Of a stretch of DNA of 28,545 bases, positions 1-7,438 are shown piece after piece. This stretch comes from Pseudomonadota bacterium. Its GTDB lineage: Bacteria; Pseudomonadota; Gammaproteobacteria; Steroidobacterales; Steroidobacteraceae. The position numbers and the translations under genes were made by a program. Position 1 is the stretch's first letter. The number at the start of each line of letters is the position of its first letter. The notes beneath the pieces were generated by a model. It searched no databases. It was not told the origin of the DNA and saw nothing but the letters and a program-made list of their open reading frames with translations. The stretch covers positions 1 to 28,545 of the forward strand of contig JAEWBG010000006.1 of assembly GCA_023391335.1 (NCBI GenBank). The letters run 5' to 3'.

Positions 1-66
1 TTGCCTCCCAAAAAACATTTGGTGTTGGGGGCGCGCCCGGGCCCCGCGGCCGTTGACTCAACGGCC
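1..66 (-). terminator. Possible terminator / GC-rich palindromes after the ydcS-like gene
   Basis: A perfect inverted repeat at 48-66 (stem GGCCGTT with loop) straddles the ydcS stop codon. It is followed on the minus strand by a very GC-rich stretch (30-52) that can fold GGGGC against GCCCC, and then by a run of six T residues at about 11-16 in minus-strand terms. The T-run lies more than ten bases beyond the second stem, so this is not a textbook intrinsic terminator. It could equally be a paused or structured 3' end. Confidence 0.35.
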
Positions 67-1254
67 TCCCATGATGGCTACATAGTCCGTGGCCCACCGG
101 CTGTAGGGGACGCAGCCTTCAGCGTGCGATGCACACTTGGCTTCCGGCGTGCGCCAAAAATGGATTTTCTCGAAGTTTTCGATGCCGTTGTTCTTACAAC
201 CGTCCGGACCCAACAGTGCATTGTTCTCGCACGCGGCTGGAACTACCGGCACCGAACCGAACCACGCGGCCACGTCGCCTTGGACCTTGGGTGAGATCGA
301 CCATTCCATCCAGCGATACGCACACACCGGGTGCTTCGCTTGCGCGTGCATCATCGTCGTATCGGCCCACCCGGTGGCACCCTCGTCAGGGAAGGTGCTG
401 GCAATCGGCTGTTTGTTCGCAATCAACGTGTTGACCTGGAACGGCCAGGAGCTCGAGGCAACGACGCCTTCGTTGGTGAAGTCCTGTACCTGGACGTTGG
501 CATCGTGCCAATAGCGTTGCACCAGAGGATGTTGCTTACGCAGCAACTCGAGCGCCGCCGCATATTGCTGCTCATTTAATTCATAAGGATCTTTGATGCC
601 CAGATCCGGTTTCTTGGCGCTTAGATACACGGCTGCATCGGCGATATAGATCGGACCGTCATACGCTTGAATGCGCCCCTTGTTGGATTTCCCATCCGGG
701 AACTTCTGTTCTTGAAACAGCACGCTCCAGGAAGTGGGCGCCTTCTTGAATACATTCGTGTTGTACATCAGCACGTTCGGACCCCACTGATAAGGCACGC
801 CGTAGTGCTTACCGTCGACGAAGTGCCAGGCTGCTTCTTTCAAGCGCGGGTCAATCGTGTCGTACGACGGGATCTTGGCAACGTCGATCGCCTGCACCGT
901 GCCGCCGCGGATCAGCCTGAGCGATGCATCGCCGGAGGCGGTGACCAGGTCGTACCCGCCTTGAGTCATCAAGGACACCATCTCATCGGATGTGCCGGCC
1001 GTTTTCACGTTGACCTTGCAGCCAGTGTCCTGCTCGAACTTCGTCACCCAGTTGTAGTTGGGATCGGAGCTGCCGTTTTCGATGTAGCCAGGCCACGCCA
1101 CGATGTCGACCTGACCTTCGGGGGCGTTGGCGGCTGCAGATGTTTTTGCGGATTGTTCGGTGGGCGGTTCCTGCTTTTTGCCGCATCCAACGATCGTCAG
1201 CGCGATACAAGCGAGAAGAAGGACACGGGAATCGAGGACAGGGCGCGGCTGCAT
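58..1254 (-). CDS. ydcS: YdcS-type ABC transporter substrate-binding lipoprotein (putrescine/spermidine family)
   Basis: Periplasmic solute-binding protein of the PotD/PotF/YdcS family, 398 residues, expected to deliver a polyamine-like ligand to an inner-membrane ABC importer. The N-terminus is a lipoprotein signal: a basic start, a hydrophobic stretch and the lipobox IVGC at about residues 21-24, so Cys24 should be lipidated. The mature part opens with VDIVAWPGYIENG and contains DLVTASGDASLRLI and YGVPYQWGPNVLMYNTNVF, which I recognise from E. coli YdcS more than from PotD. The C-terminal third has several cysteines that could form disulfides. The ATG at 1254 has a good Shine-Dalgarno (GGGAGA) six bases upstream. 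Permease and ATPase genes would lie beyond the left edge. It lies 167 bases beyond gspN with an inverted repeat between, so it is probably a separate unit. Family is secure, substrate is not. Confidence 0.88.
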   Translation of the reverse strand: MQPRPVLDSRVLLLACIALTIVGCGKKQEPPTEQSAKTSAAANAPEGQVDIVAWPGYIENGSSDPNYNWVTKFEQDTGCKVNVKTAGTSDEMVSLMTQGGYDLVTASGDASLRLIRGGTVQAIDVAKIPSYDTIDPRLKEAAWHFVDGKHYGVPYQWGPNVLMYNTNVFKKAPTSWSVLFQEQKFPDGKSNKGRIQAYDGPIYIADAAVYLSAKKPDLGIKDPYELNEQQYAAALELLRKQHPLVQRYWHDANVQVQDFTNEGVVASSSWPFQVNTLIANKQPIASTFPDEGATGWADTTMMHAQAKHPVCAYRWMEWSISPKVQGDVAAWFGSVPVVPAACENNALLGPDGCKNNGIENFEKIHFWRTPEAKCASHAEGCVPYSRWATDYVAIMGGR

Positions 1255-1356
1255 ACAAACTCTCCCGATTGCTTTGCTTTAGACGGAAGGTGCATCGACT
1301 CGATTCGCACGGCGGTGTGCGAGGCCGATGCAGTGTAGCGCCGCGCATGCACGCGG

Positions 1357-1416
1357 AGATAGTGACTAGAACCTATCTGCGAATCCCTTGTGGCCGCGAT
1401 TTTGAGATAGGTTCTA
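1357..1416. repeat. Perfect 12-bp inverted repeat just after gspN, with an alternative third arm
   Basis: TAGAACCTATCT (1367-1378) is repeated exactly in inverse at 1405-1416, 26 bases apart. The right arm lies five bases from the gspN stop codon. A third copy of the core, AGATAG at 1357-1362, can pair with the same CTATCT at 1373-1378, so two mutually exclusive hairpins are possible. There is no T-run. I see no clear target-site duplication around it. It may end the gsp transcript, or be a small dispersed repeat. Confidence 0.6.
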
Positions 1417-1421
1417 ACTTC

Positions 1422-2168
1422 TTATAGCGTTCCGGAGAGCGAGAACGGGCGGCGACCTTGCGCGTCCGGTGCACCAAGAAATTGCAGTGCATTTTGAACG
1501 TCTCGCGGTGCATCAGGGCGAGCCGCAATCAAGCCATCGATCACATAGCTATGGTCGGACTTGAGCTGAAGTGTTCCCGCGATCTGAACGGGGCCGCCAA
1601 CGTCGGTAATCGCACCGACCAAAGTCGATGCATCGTTCGATGCGGTGGGTGCGGGGAACGTGACTTTGTAGCTGCCGATGTTAGTGGGGCTGCGCGCCGG
1701 ACCGGTGAGTTGCAGGATCTCAACGGTGCCGTCGATCGCCGTCGGCCAACCTTGTGCGATCTGCAAATTGCTAAGCCGCAAATTGAGCGTTCCGGTCCAT
1801 CCTCCGGGAGCGACTTGCTGAGGCAGCGCCGCGAGCGGAAGCGAGCCCGCTAAGTCGGTGATCTTGATTTGCGAAGCGGAGGCCGAGATCAGTCCCTGCG
1901 CGAACCCATCCGTGCGCTTCAGGTTTACATCGGCCTTGAGTCTCGCCAAGAACAAAGCGAGCGGATGCAACGTCCAACGAGCTTCCCCCAGCATGGCAGA
2001 ATCGACTTGCACCACGGCCGCTGTACCGCGCCAAGCGGTGCCGTGAACTCCATCGACATGGACGTTTGCAGGCAGCCATCGCAGCAGGACACTCGCGGGC
2101 AAGGTCCAGACTGCAAACACCAAGTAGCACGCGACTCCAAGAACAACCAGCGGCCAAATTTTTTTCAT
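1422..2168 (-). CDS. gspN: Type II secretion system protein N
   Basis: GspN, 248 residues, an accessory inner-membrane component of the type II secretion apparatus. One N-terminal membrane segment (about residues 5-22, WPLVVLGVACYLVFAVW) is followed by a periplasmic domain of repeated beta-strand character (LNLRLSNLQIAQGW, VQIAGTLQLKSDHSYVIDGLIAAR) ending in FSLSGTL, which fits the T2SSN family. It is the last gene of the gspG-N operon. The gap of 60 bases from gspM is the only loose junction in the operon, and I see no strong Shine-Dalgarno before its ATG, so translation may depend on flow from upstream. A 12-bp inverted repeat follows the stop codon. Confidence 0.9.
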   Translation of the reverse strand: MKKIWPLVVLGVACYLVFAVWTLPASVLLRWLPANVHVDGVHGTAWRGTAAVVQVDSAMLGEARWTLHPLALFLARLKADVNLKRTDGFAQGLISASASQIKITDLAGSLPLAALPQQVAPGGWTGTLNLRLSNLQIAQGWPTAIDGTVEILQLTGPARSPTNIGSYKVTFPAPTASNDASTLVGAITDVGGPVQIAGTLQLKSDHSYVIDGLIAARPDAPRDVQNALQFLGAPDAQGRRPFSLSGTL

Positions 2169-2228
2169 CGTGTTGTGTAGCTGCGCGGCGTATGGCGAGA
2201 AGGGCGGAATCGCTCGATGAGCGAGCCG

Positions 2229-2732
2229 TCAGCCCCGGGCGCGATTCAAGACCAAACTGGCGTTCACCAAACCGGGTTTGCCCGCGCGGTCGATGGTGGC
2301 CGATTCGATGCTCACGGCATGCCGCTGCTGCAAGCTGGCGATGCAGACGATCAGTTTGTCGAACTCCGCCGATTCGAGACGCACGCGAATGCCGGTTTCG
2401 CCGTTGGGCGTCTGGCCGGTGAGCGCAGAGCTCAAGCCGCATTCGCGTGCCGTACGATCGATGAGAACGACGAGGGATTCGTTACTGGCAACCGGGGCTG
2501 CGGACTGGTTTGCACTGAGCGCCATGACTTCGCCGGCAACGTTCTTCAGCCAAGCCAAATCGGCTTCTTTCTGCTGCACACGTTCGGCGCGCGTGTGCAC
2601 AGCGCCGTAAAGCGGCGCCAACGCCAAAAAATAGATGCCAACGACCAATACTAAGATCGAGCCCGCGACGATGATCAGTCGCTCGCGCGGCTTGAGCGCG
2701 TTGAGTTGCTGCCTAAGCGATGCAAGGTTCAT
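2229..2732 (-). CDS. gspM: Type II secretion system protein M
   Basis: GspM, 167 residues, the inner-membrane platform protein that pairs with GspL. The cytoplasmic N-terminus (MNLASLRQQLNALKPRERL) leads into one membrane helix at about residues 19-40 (LIIVAGSILVLVVGIYFLAL), and then a periplasmic ferredoxin-like domain with a coiled stretch (VHTRAERVQQKEADLAWLK). Length and topology are normal for the family. The start codon overlaps the gspL stop as ATGA, which supports both the start choice and translational coupling. Confidence 0.92.
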   Translation of the reverse strand: MNLASLRQQLNALKPRERLIIVAGSILVLVVGIYFLALAPLYGAVHTRAERVQQKEADLAWLKNVAGEVMALSANQSAAPVASNESLVVLIDRTARECGLSSALTGQTPNGETGIRVRLESAEFDKLIVCIASLQQRHAVSIESATIDRAGKPGLVNASLVLNRARG

Positions 2733-3991
2733 GCGCCGGATCCCTTGAGTTGCAGCAAGCCTTCGAACTTCGATTCTCTGGGGCGTGCCGACTGAATCTC
2801 CGCGGTCACTCCTTTTTCGAGCGCAACCTGCCGAATGCTTTCCAAAGCATCGACGGAAGGAGCGAGCAATCGCAGATCGGTAATGTTGTTGCGGAAGGAA
2901 AGCGCTTCGAGGTTCGTTCCGGGGGCCTGTGCGAGTGCTTCGCTGAGCAGTGCGAGCGTCGTCATCATACCGCTGACCGGCGCGGTCCCACGCAGTTGAT
3001 TCAAACGCAGTTCGACTTGTTTGCGTGCATCGAGAGGTTCAGGCACGGGCGCGCCAGGCATTGCTTGCTGAAACACTTCGGTAATCTGATCGTCCAACCG
3101 TGCTTCCAGCTGCTTGTAGTGATACCACTGCCAGCCTTTCAGGCCGAGGTGTGCAGCGAAGAACACACCCGCAAGCACGGCAGCAAAACGCCAGGGCGCG
3201 AACGAGACATTGATGCGCTTCTTGACGGCATATCGGCCTTGCAACAAGTTGACTGCCGAAGATTGGATGACCGTTGCAGCCAGGATCGGCAGCGGACCTT
3301 CCGGCATCAACTTCAACTGCAAGCTAGCGGTGAATTCTCGCAGACCTTCCAGCAGGTCACGCTCGCGCTCGTAGTCGTTTTCGGAAACGTAGATGGTGAC
3401 GTGCTCGCGAGATTCATCGCCCGAGGCCAAACCCAGTTGCAGCGCTTCGATGAGCGGTTCGACTTCCAGCACGGCGCCGGGTGTCGTTTCGCGACGCACG
3501 TACACGCGTGCCTGATCGATCAACAGCGTCACGCCGTTGGGCGTGATGGGTAGTGCAGCGCTTTCCGCGTAGATCGCGTCGGCGTGAATGCCCGCCTCGG
3601 AGAGGGCGGCTTGCCACGCCTGCATGCGAGCGTGCGAGACCACCGTGACCGGTGTGCCCGGCCGCGATTCGCGTTTGCCGACCGCAAAGTGAAGATCTTC
3701 AACATCGGTGGCAAGTTGTTCTTCCAGGGCAAATGGCACGACCTGGGCGAGCTTCGCTCCACTCTTGAGCGGCAAAACGGGTTCTGCGAGTAACGCATCG
3801 GTTCCCGGCACGAGCACGAGCACGCGGCGGCCGAGTGCAGCCGTCGAGGCCAATTGAATGGGACCGCGTTGCACGCGCTCGCGTGGAGTGCCGGCGCCGT
3901 CGGTGATGATCCATTCGGCTGCGGATTCCTGTTCGGCATCGGCCATCATGGACGCGCGCGCAGGAAGACGGACGACGAGATATTCCGACAT
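2729..3991 (-). CDS. gspL: Type II secretion system protein L
   Basis: GspL, 420 residues. It links the cytoplasmic secretion ATPase GspE to the periplasmic pseudopilus through GspM. The N-terminal part is the actin-like cytoplasmic domain (MSEYLVVRLPARASMM, VLVLVPGTDALLAEPVLPLKSGAKLAQVVPFALEEQLA). A single membrane helix follows at about residue 260-280 (RFAAVLAGVFFAAHLGL), then a periplasmic ferredoxin-like domain. The frame stays open upstream to 4207, but MSEYLVV is the family's usual beginning. Its ATG shares one base with the gspK stop (TGATG), so 3991 is the chosen start. Confidence 0.92.
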   Translation of the reverse strand: MSEYLVVRLPARASMMADAEQESAAEWIITDGAGTPRERVQRGPIQLASTAALGRRVLVLVPGTDALLAEPVLPLKSGAKLAQVVPFALEEQLATDVEDLHFAVGKRESRPGTPVTVVSHARMQAWQAALSEAGIHADAIYAESAALPITPNGVTLLIDQARVYVRRETTPGAVLEVEPLIEALQLGLASGDESREHVTIYVSENDYERERDLLEGLREFTASLQLKLMPEGPLPILAATVIQSSAVNLLQGRYAVKKRINVSFAPWRFAAVLAGVFFAAHLGLKGWQWYHYKQLEARLDDQITEVFQQAMPGAPVPEPLDARKQVELRLNQLRGTAPVSGMMTTLALLSEALAQAPGTNLEALSFRNNITDLRLLAPSVDALESIRQVALEKGVTAEIQSARPRESKFEGLLQLKGSGA

Positions 3992-4959
3992 CAGGCTGAT
4001 CCGAAGCTGCGAAGGATGGGACGGTAAGCGGCCATCGGGCCGCCCGCGCTGTACAACAAACTGTACATGGTGAACTGAGTGCTGCCAATCGTAACGAAGA
4101 TCGTCGCGCGGAAGTACTTGCTGGTTTCCGTGAGCATTCGTTGCACTTCTTGTTTCCGCTGCGGATCGTTTATTGGGCCAGTCGCCACATCCTTGGTTGG
4201 AAAGCACCCACGCTTGCGGCTCTCCACCACGTTATCTTTCGACTGCGAGAAGTTGACCTCGCCGATGATTGCGTCGATGACTTCGGGCGGTGCAGTGCAG
4301 ACATTCACCACTAAGCCTTGGCCGGAAGGGGGCAGGGCAGTGATGAACGGCTCGAGCTTGCGATAACGGTCGATGCCGAAACCATTCAGTGCGAGCAACT
4401 CGCTCGTGCGAGTGATCGGCATGTTCGCCGTGCGATAGCTGGGCGTTAACGAGGTGTAGACGGTGTCTTCAGCGCCGTCAGGTATCTCCGGGTCAGTGTC
4501 GGCGTCGATCCAATCAGCGATCGCTTGTGCCCATGCGGGCTCGATCTCGAGCAGCTCAAGCAGCATTTGAAATCGCGCGACGGCTTTCGGATCAGCCTTG
4601 CCGGTCGAAGGATCGATTAGATCGTTGAGATTAATGCGGCCCTGCATGTCCTCTAGGCCGCCTTCGACATCGCCGCCTTCAATCGGAATCGGCGGCAAAG
4701 GGGTCGCCCATGCTTGAGTGAAGTCTACGGTCTTCGCGCCTTTGAGATCTTTTTGCAGCGTATCGGCCGCCCACGCTTCCGCACCGAGCGCGACTTCATA
4801 TCCTTGGTCCATGATGAACTGGGTCGAGGTGCGCCGCTGATCCAAGTAGCCGCGGAAGCTCACGTTGGTCGCAAGGATCGTTGCCAAGGCAACGATGAGA
4901 ATGGCGGTGATCAAGGCGATGCCGCGCTGCTTACTCTTCATTGACTGCAGCGGTTTCAT
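3991..4959 (-). CDS. gspK: Type II secretion minor pseudopilin K
   Basis: GspK, 322 residues, the large minor pseudopilin that caps the pseudopilus tip with GspI and GspJ. It has a prepilin leader (MKPLQSMKSKQRG, 13 residues) followed by IALITAILIVALATILA. The residue at mature position 5 is not Glu, as is normal for GspK and consistent with its tip position. The soluble domain contains the GspK pattern DMQGRINLNDLID, WIDADTDPEIPDGAEDTVY and TSELLALNGF. Its ATG overlaps the gspJ stop as ATGA, and its stop shares a base with the gspL start. Confidence 0.94.
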   Translation of the reverse strand: MKPLQSMKSKQRGIALITAILIVALATILATNVSFRGYLDQRRTSTQFIMDQGYEVALGAEAWAADTLQKDLKGAKTVDFTQAWATPLPPIPIEGGDVEGGLEDMQGRINLNDLIDPSTGKADPKAVARFQMLLELLEIEPAWAQAIADWIDADTDPEIPDGAEDTVYTSLTPSYRTANMPITRTSELLALNGFGIDRYRKLEPFITALPPSGQGLVVNVCTAPPEVIDAIIGEVNFSQSKDNVVESRKRGCFPTKDVATGPINDPQRKQEVQRMLTETSKYFRATIFVTIGSTQFTMYSLLYSAGGPMAAYRPILRSFGSA

Positions 4960-5588
4960 CCGGACACCTCGACCAGACGCTGCAGCTTGCCCCAGTCCTC
5001 CAGTTCCAAATTGATTTCAACCGCGATCGGCCGCTGCCGCGGATCGGTCGCGCCACCGGTGCCCGCCGCCGGCCACTGATCGTGCCAACGATGATTGATG
5101 TCCATGAACCGCAGGCTCAGGCTCGTAACGTGATCGAGCAGCAGAGTGGTGACGGGTTCACCGGTGAGAGTGCGATCGAGCACGACCCAATAATCGCGTC
5201 GCAGTTTGTTGTCTTCCAGTCGATAGCGCACCCGCTGCAAAGTCGAACGCGGCACGCCCGCAGGATTGCTCCAGCCGGCGCGCGTGAGTTCTGCAAGTTC
5301 TTCCGTGCGGCTGTCGGCCAGAAGTGCAGGATCCAGCGTGCTGCCGAGTGGCTGCCGAATTGGGCGAGGTTCAAGCTCGGAGAAATCTTGCGCGAGCCGC
5401 TGCATCGCAGACTGCACTGCGCGAGTCCGTTTCGCGTTGCGCTCGACGATGTCCGCTTGTTTGATGAGTTCGTTGTAACCGCCCATCGCCAGCGCGCCGA
5501 CGACCACGAAGATCGCCACCGCCACCATGACTTCGATGAGGGTGAAGCCTCGGCTTGTCCGCAAGCGTGAACGGGTTCGCGTGCTCAT
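4956..5588 (-). CDS. gspJ: Type II secretion minor pseudopilin J
   Basis: GspJ, 210 residues. The prepilin leader (14 residues, ending SRG) precedes FTLIEVMVAVAIFVVVG with the conserved Glu at mature position 5. The body matches the GspJ type: QSAMQRLAQDFSELEPRPIRQ, then VRYRLEDNKLRRDYWVVLDR and a C-terminal strand-rich part. It should be processed by a prepilin peptidase, which is not in this window, and join GspI and GspK at the tip. Its ATG lies two bases after the gspI stop, and its stop overlaps the gspK start. Confidence 0.94.
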   Translation of the reverse strand: MSTRTRSRLRTSRGFTLIEVMVAVAIFVVVGALAMGGYNELIKQADIVERNAKRTRAVQSAMQRLAQDFSELEPRPIRQPLGSTLDPALLADSRTEELAELTRAGWSNPAGVPRSTLQRVRYRLEDNKLRRDYWVVLDRTLTGEPVTTLLLDHVTSLSLRFMDINHRWHDQWPAAGTGGATDPRQRPIAVEINLELEDWGKLQRLVEVSG

Positions 5589-5590
5589 AT

Positions 5591-6166
5591 CTAGTAGCCG
5601 CGTGGAACCATCTCGTCAGTAGGATCCGGCGTGTCCTCGTTCTGATCGCCAGGCTGCTCGTTCGAAGGCGGTTGTTGCTCGGTGTCCTGATCCTCGTTGT
5701 TGTCGTTCTCGCCGCCGGCCTGAGCGCCGGCGGCGCTCGCAAGCCCAGACCAATCTGCTTGCACGATTCCGGGTGGTGCAATCGCAGTCCCATAGAAACC
5801 CGTTACCGAAGCAAGCGAGCTTTTTTCGCCAGCTTCTTTCGGACGTACCGACACGTCGATGCGGCGGACGGATTCGACCGGCGTGGCTTGAACTTCCATG
5901 GTCCAACGCCAATCTCGGCCGGCCATTTCAATGTCATCGGACGTCTTGGCGATCTTGGGTGCCGTCGGTAGCAACCGCACCTCGGTGAGCTTGTTCATCG
6001 CGATCCAATGCGCGATGGTCTTCTCACGCATGTAGGCACTGTTGCTGGCAGTGTCGCCTACCGCCTGAATGACGGCTGTCATGCCAAGCGCAACCACCAT
6101 CAACGCAACCATCACTTCAATGAGTGTGAAGCCGGCGCTCGAACGTGAGAGACGGACGCGACGCAT
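5591..6166 (-). CDS. gspI: Type II secretion minor pseudopilin I with a long acidic C-terminal extension
   Basis: GspI, 191 residues from the ATG at 6166. That start gives a 12-residue leader (ending SAG) before FTLIEVMVALMVVALGM and lies one base after the gspH stop; MRGFE at 6181 is a less likely alternative. Residues up to about 131 (SVRPKE...ASVTGFYG) form an ordinary GspI domain. The remaining 60 residues are unusual: about 152-185 is almost all Asp, Glu, Asn, Gln, Pro and Gly (for example GGENDNNEDQDTEQQPP). Most GspI proteins end near residue 130. The extension is in frame with a normal stop at 5591-5593, and gspJ starts just after it, so it is not an artefact of a frameshift into intergenic DNA. 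Confidence 0.9.
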   Translation of the reverse strand: MRRVRLSRSSAGFTLIEVMVALMVVALGMTAVIQAVGDTASNSAYMREKTIAHWIAMNKLTEVRLLPTAPKIAKTSDDIEMAGRDWRWTMEVQATPVESVRRIDVSVRPKEAGEKSSLASVTGFYGTAIAPPGIVQADWSGLASAAGAQAGGENDNNEDQDTEQQPPSNEQPGDQNEDTPDPTDEMVPRGY

Positions 6167-6167
6167 C

Positions 6168-6869
6168 TCAAAGCCTCGCATCGGACAGCTTGCGTCGATC
6201 GCGGTCGCGCAGTGACTTGCGATCTTTCGCTTCTTCTTCATCCGGCGGCGGATTGGTTTGCGCAACGAGTGCCCACTCTTTTTCCGCCTCGCGGCGTTCG
6301 ATGCGTAGATCGTTGTCAGCTTGTGCGACCACTCGCCACAGCGCTGGGGCGTTATCGCGCTCGATTTGCACTTCGAACGGACTGATCTCACCGCTCGAGA
6401 GCACCGTCACCTGAGCGGCCCATTTCTTTTGTTCCGCTTCATCTTCGCGATTGGGGAAGTCGGGCTTCAGGACGATTTCCTTGCCGTCGATCCAAACGCG
6501 CAGTTTCAATCCTTCCGGAAGCGTGCGCGTGGCGAACAAGCGATCGTCCGTGATCGTCACCCACTTCTGCTCGCGGCGGTCGAATCGCAGAAATTCATAT
6601 CCGCTCGCGCAGAAGAACAGGCCCACATCGATGCCCTGCAATTCCGCCTCTTCGCGCGCCTGGCCCAACACCGCCCAGAGCCTTTGCATTTGATCTTCGG
6701 ATTGGCGATCGCGGCCGAGTACGCTGATGGCAAGCGTCGCCGCAGACACCAAGATGCCGATGATTACGATGACGACCAGCACCTCGATGAGGGTGAAGCC
6801 GGCCGATTGGCGAGCGTGCGCACACGCGGCTCGTGTAGCCGAAACGTGCGCGGAGCGAGAACGGTGCAT
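6168..6869 (-). CDS. gspH: Type II secretion minor pseudopilin H
   Basis: GspH, 233 residues from the ATG at 6869. The prepilin segment is SAG then FTLIEVLVVIVIIGILVSAATLAISVLG, with Glu at mature position 5. The body has the GspH pattern (AVLGQAREEAELQGIDVGLFFCASGYEFLRFD). The leader is long (24 residues) and basic. Two upstream TTG codons (6908 and 6896) are in frame; the one at 6896 overlaps the gspG stop as TTGA, so a coupled TTG start is possible. I prefer the ATG, although its Shine-Dalgarno is weak. The C-terminus is highly charged (DEEEAKDRKSLRDRDRRKL). Confidence 0.88.
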   Translation of the reverse strand: MHRSRSAHVSATRAACAHARQSAGFTLIEVLVVIVIIGILVSAATLAISVLGRDRQSEDQMQRLWAVLGQAREEAELQGIDVGLFFCASGYEFLRFDRREQKWVTITDDRLFATRTLPEGLKLRVWIDGKEIVLKPDFPNREDEAEQKKWAAQVTVLSSGEISPFEVQIERDNAPALWRVVAQADNDLRIERREAEKEWALVAQTNPPPDEEEAKDRKSLRDRDRRKLSDARL

Positions 6870-6892
6870 CTCACGCTCGCGTGAAAGCCCGA

Positions 6893-7351
6893 TCAATCCA
6901 GATTCCAATTGCCGATGTCCGCGTCCGGACCTTCGCCGCCTTCCACACCGTCGCGGCCGAGCGTGTAGAGGTCGTATTCCTCGCCGTGAGTGCCCGGATA
7001 CACATATTTATAGTCGTTGCTCCAGGGGTCTTTTCTCACCTTCGTATAGCCGCCCGGTTTCCAGTTACGAACGGTCGGATCGTTGGGTTGGGTTTGCAGC
7101 GCCTGCAGTCCTTGCTCGGTCGTCGGATACTTGAAGTTGTCCATCTTGTAGAGATTCAGCGCCGTTTCGTAGTTACGAATATCCTGTTTCGCCTTGGTGG
7201 TCGCGGCCTGATCGATGCGGCCCATGACGTTCGGGACGACGATTGCGGCGAGAATGCCCAGAATCACCACGACGACCATGATTTCGATCAGCGTGAAGCC
7301 GCGCGCCAAGCGGACCGTGCGCTGCGTATTGAAAGTGTCTGACATGTTCAT
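6893..7351 (-). CDS. gspG: Type II secretion major pseudopilin G
   Basis: GspG, 152 residues, the subunit that forms the shaft of the pseudopilus. The leader ends VRLARG and is followed by FTLIEIMVVVVILGILAAIVVPNVMGR. The body has the strongly conserved GspG signatures YKMDNFKYPTTEQGLQAL, PGGYTKVRKDPWSNDYKYVYPG and EYDLYTLGRDG, including the acidic and tryptophan residues around the calcium-binding loop of the family. The start used is ATG 7351; a second ATG at 7345 is slightly better spaced from the AAGGA upstream. It is the first gene of the gspG-N operon and faces rrtA divergently. Confidence 0.97.
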   Translation of the reverse strand: MNMSDTFNTQRTVRLARGFTLIEIMVVVVILGILAAIVVPNVMGRIDQAATTKAKQDIRNYETALNLYKMDNFKYPTTEQGLQALQTQPNDPTVRNWKPGGYTKVRKDPWSNDYKYVYPGTHGEEYDLYTLGRDGVEGGEGPDADIGNWNLD

Positions 7352-7407
7352 CAATCCTTCGTCCTATTAATTGATTGCGCACCGGCCGCCTTCAGCAGCA
7401 GTGCGAG

Positions 7408-7420
7408 CCGCGGATCATAA
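7408..7420 (-). promoter_or_regulatory. Possible -10 element for the gspG-N operon
   Basis: On the minus strand the 84-base gspG/rrtA gap contains TATGAT within GTTATGATCC, five of six matches to a sigma-70 -10 box. No convincing -35 lies 16-18 bases upstream, so an activator or another sigma factor may be needed. Plus-strand signals for rrtA are not clear in the same gap. Confidence 0.3.
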
Positions 7421-7438
7421 CAAAGCAAAACGTACGAC

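Noticed and set aside
667..1338. A 223-codon plus-strand frame within the ydcS-like gene
   Set aside because: It lies antisense to a gene with clear family motifs and a lipoprotein signal; its own product has no family character.
2720..3553. A 277-codon plus-strand frame opposite gspL
   Set aside because: Antisense shadow of gspL; Cys/Arg-rich and without motif or ribosome site.
3992..4207. Upstream extension of the gspL frame
   Set aside because: It would run through the end of gspK; the family start MSEYLVV and the TGATG junction at 3991 are far better.
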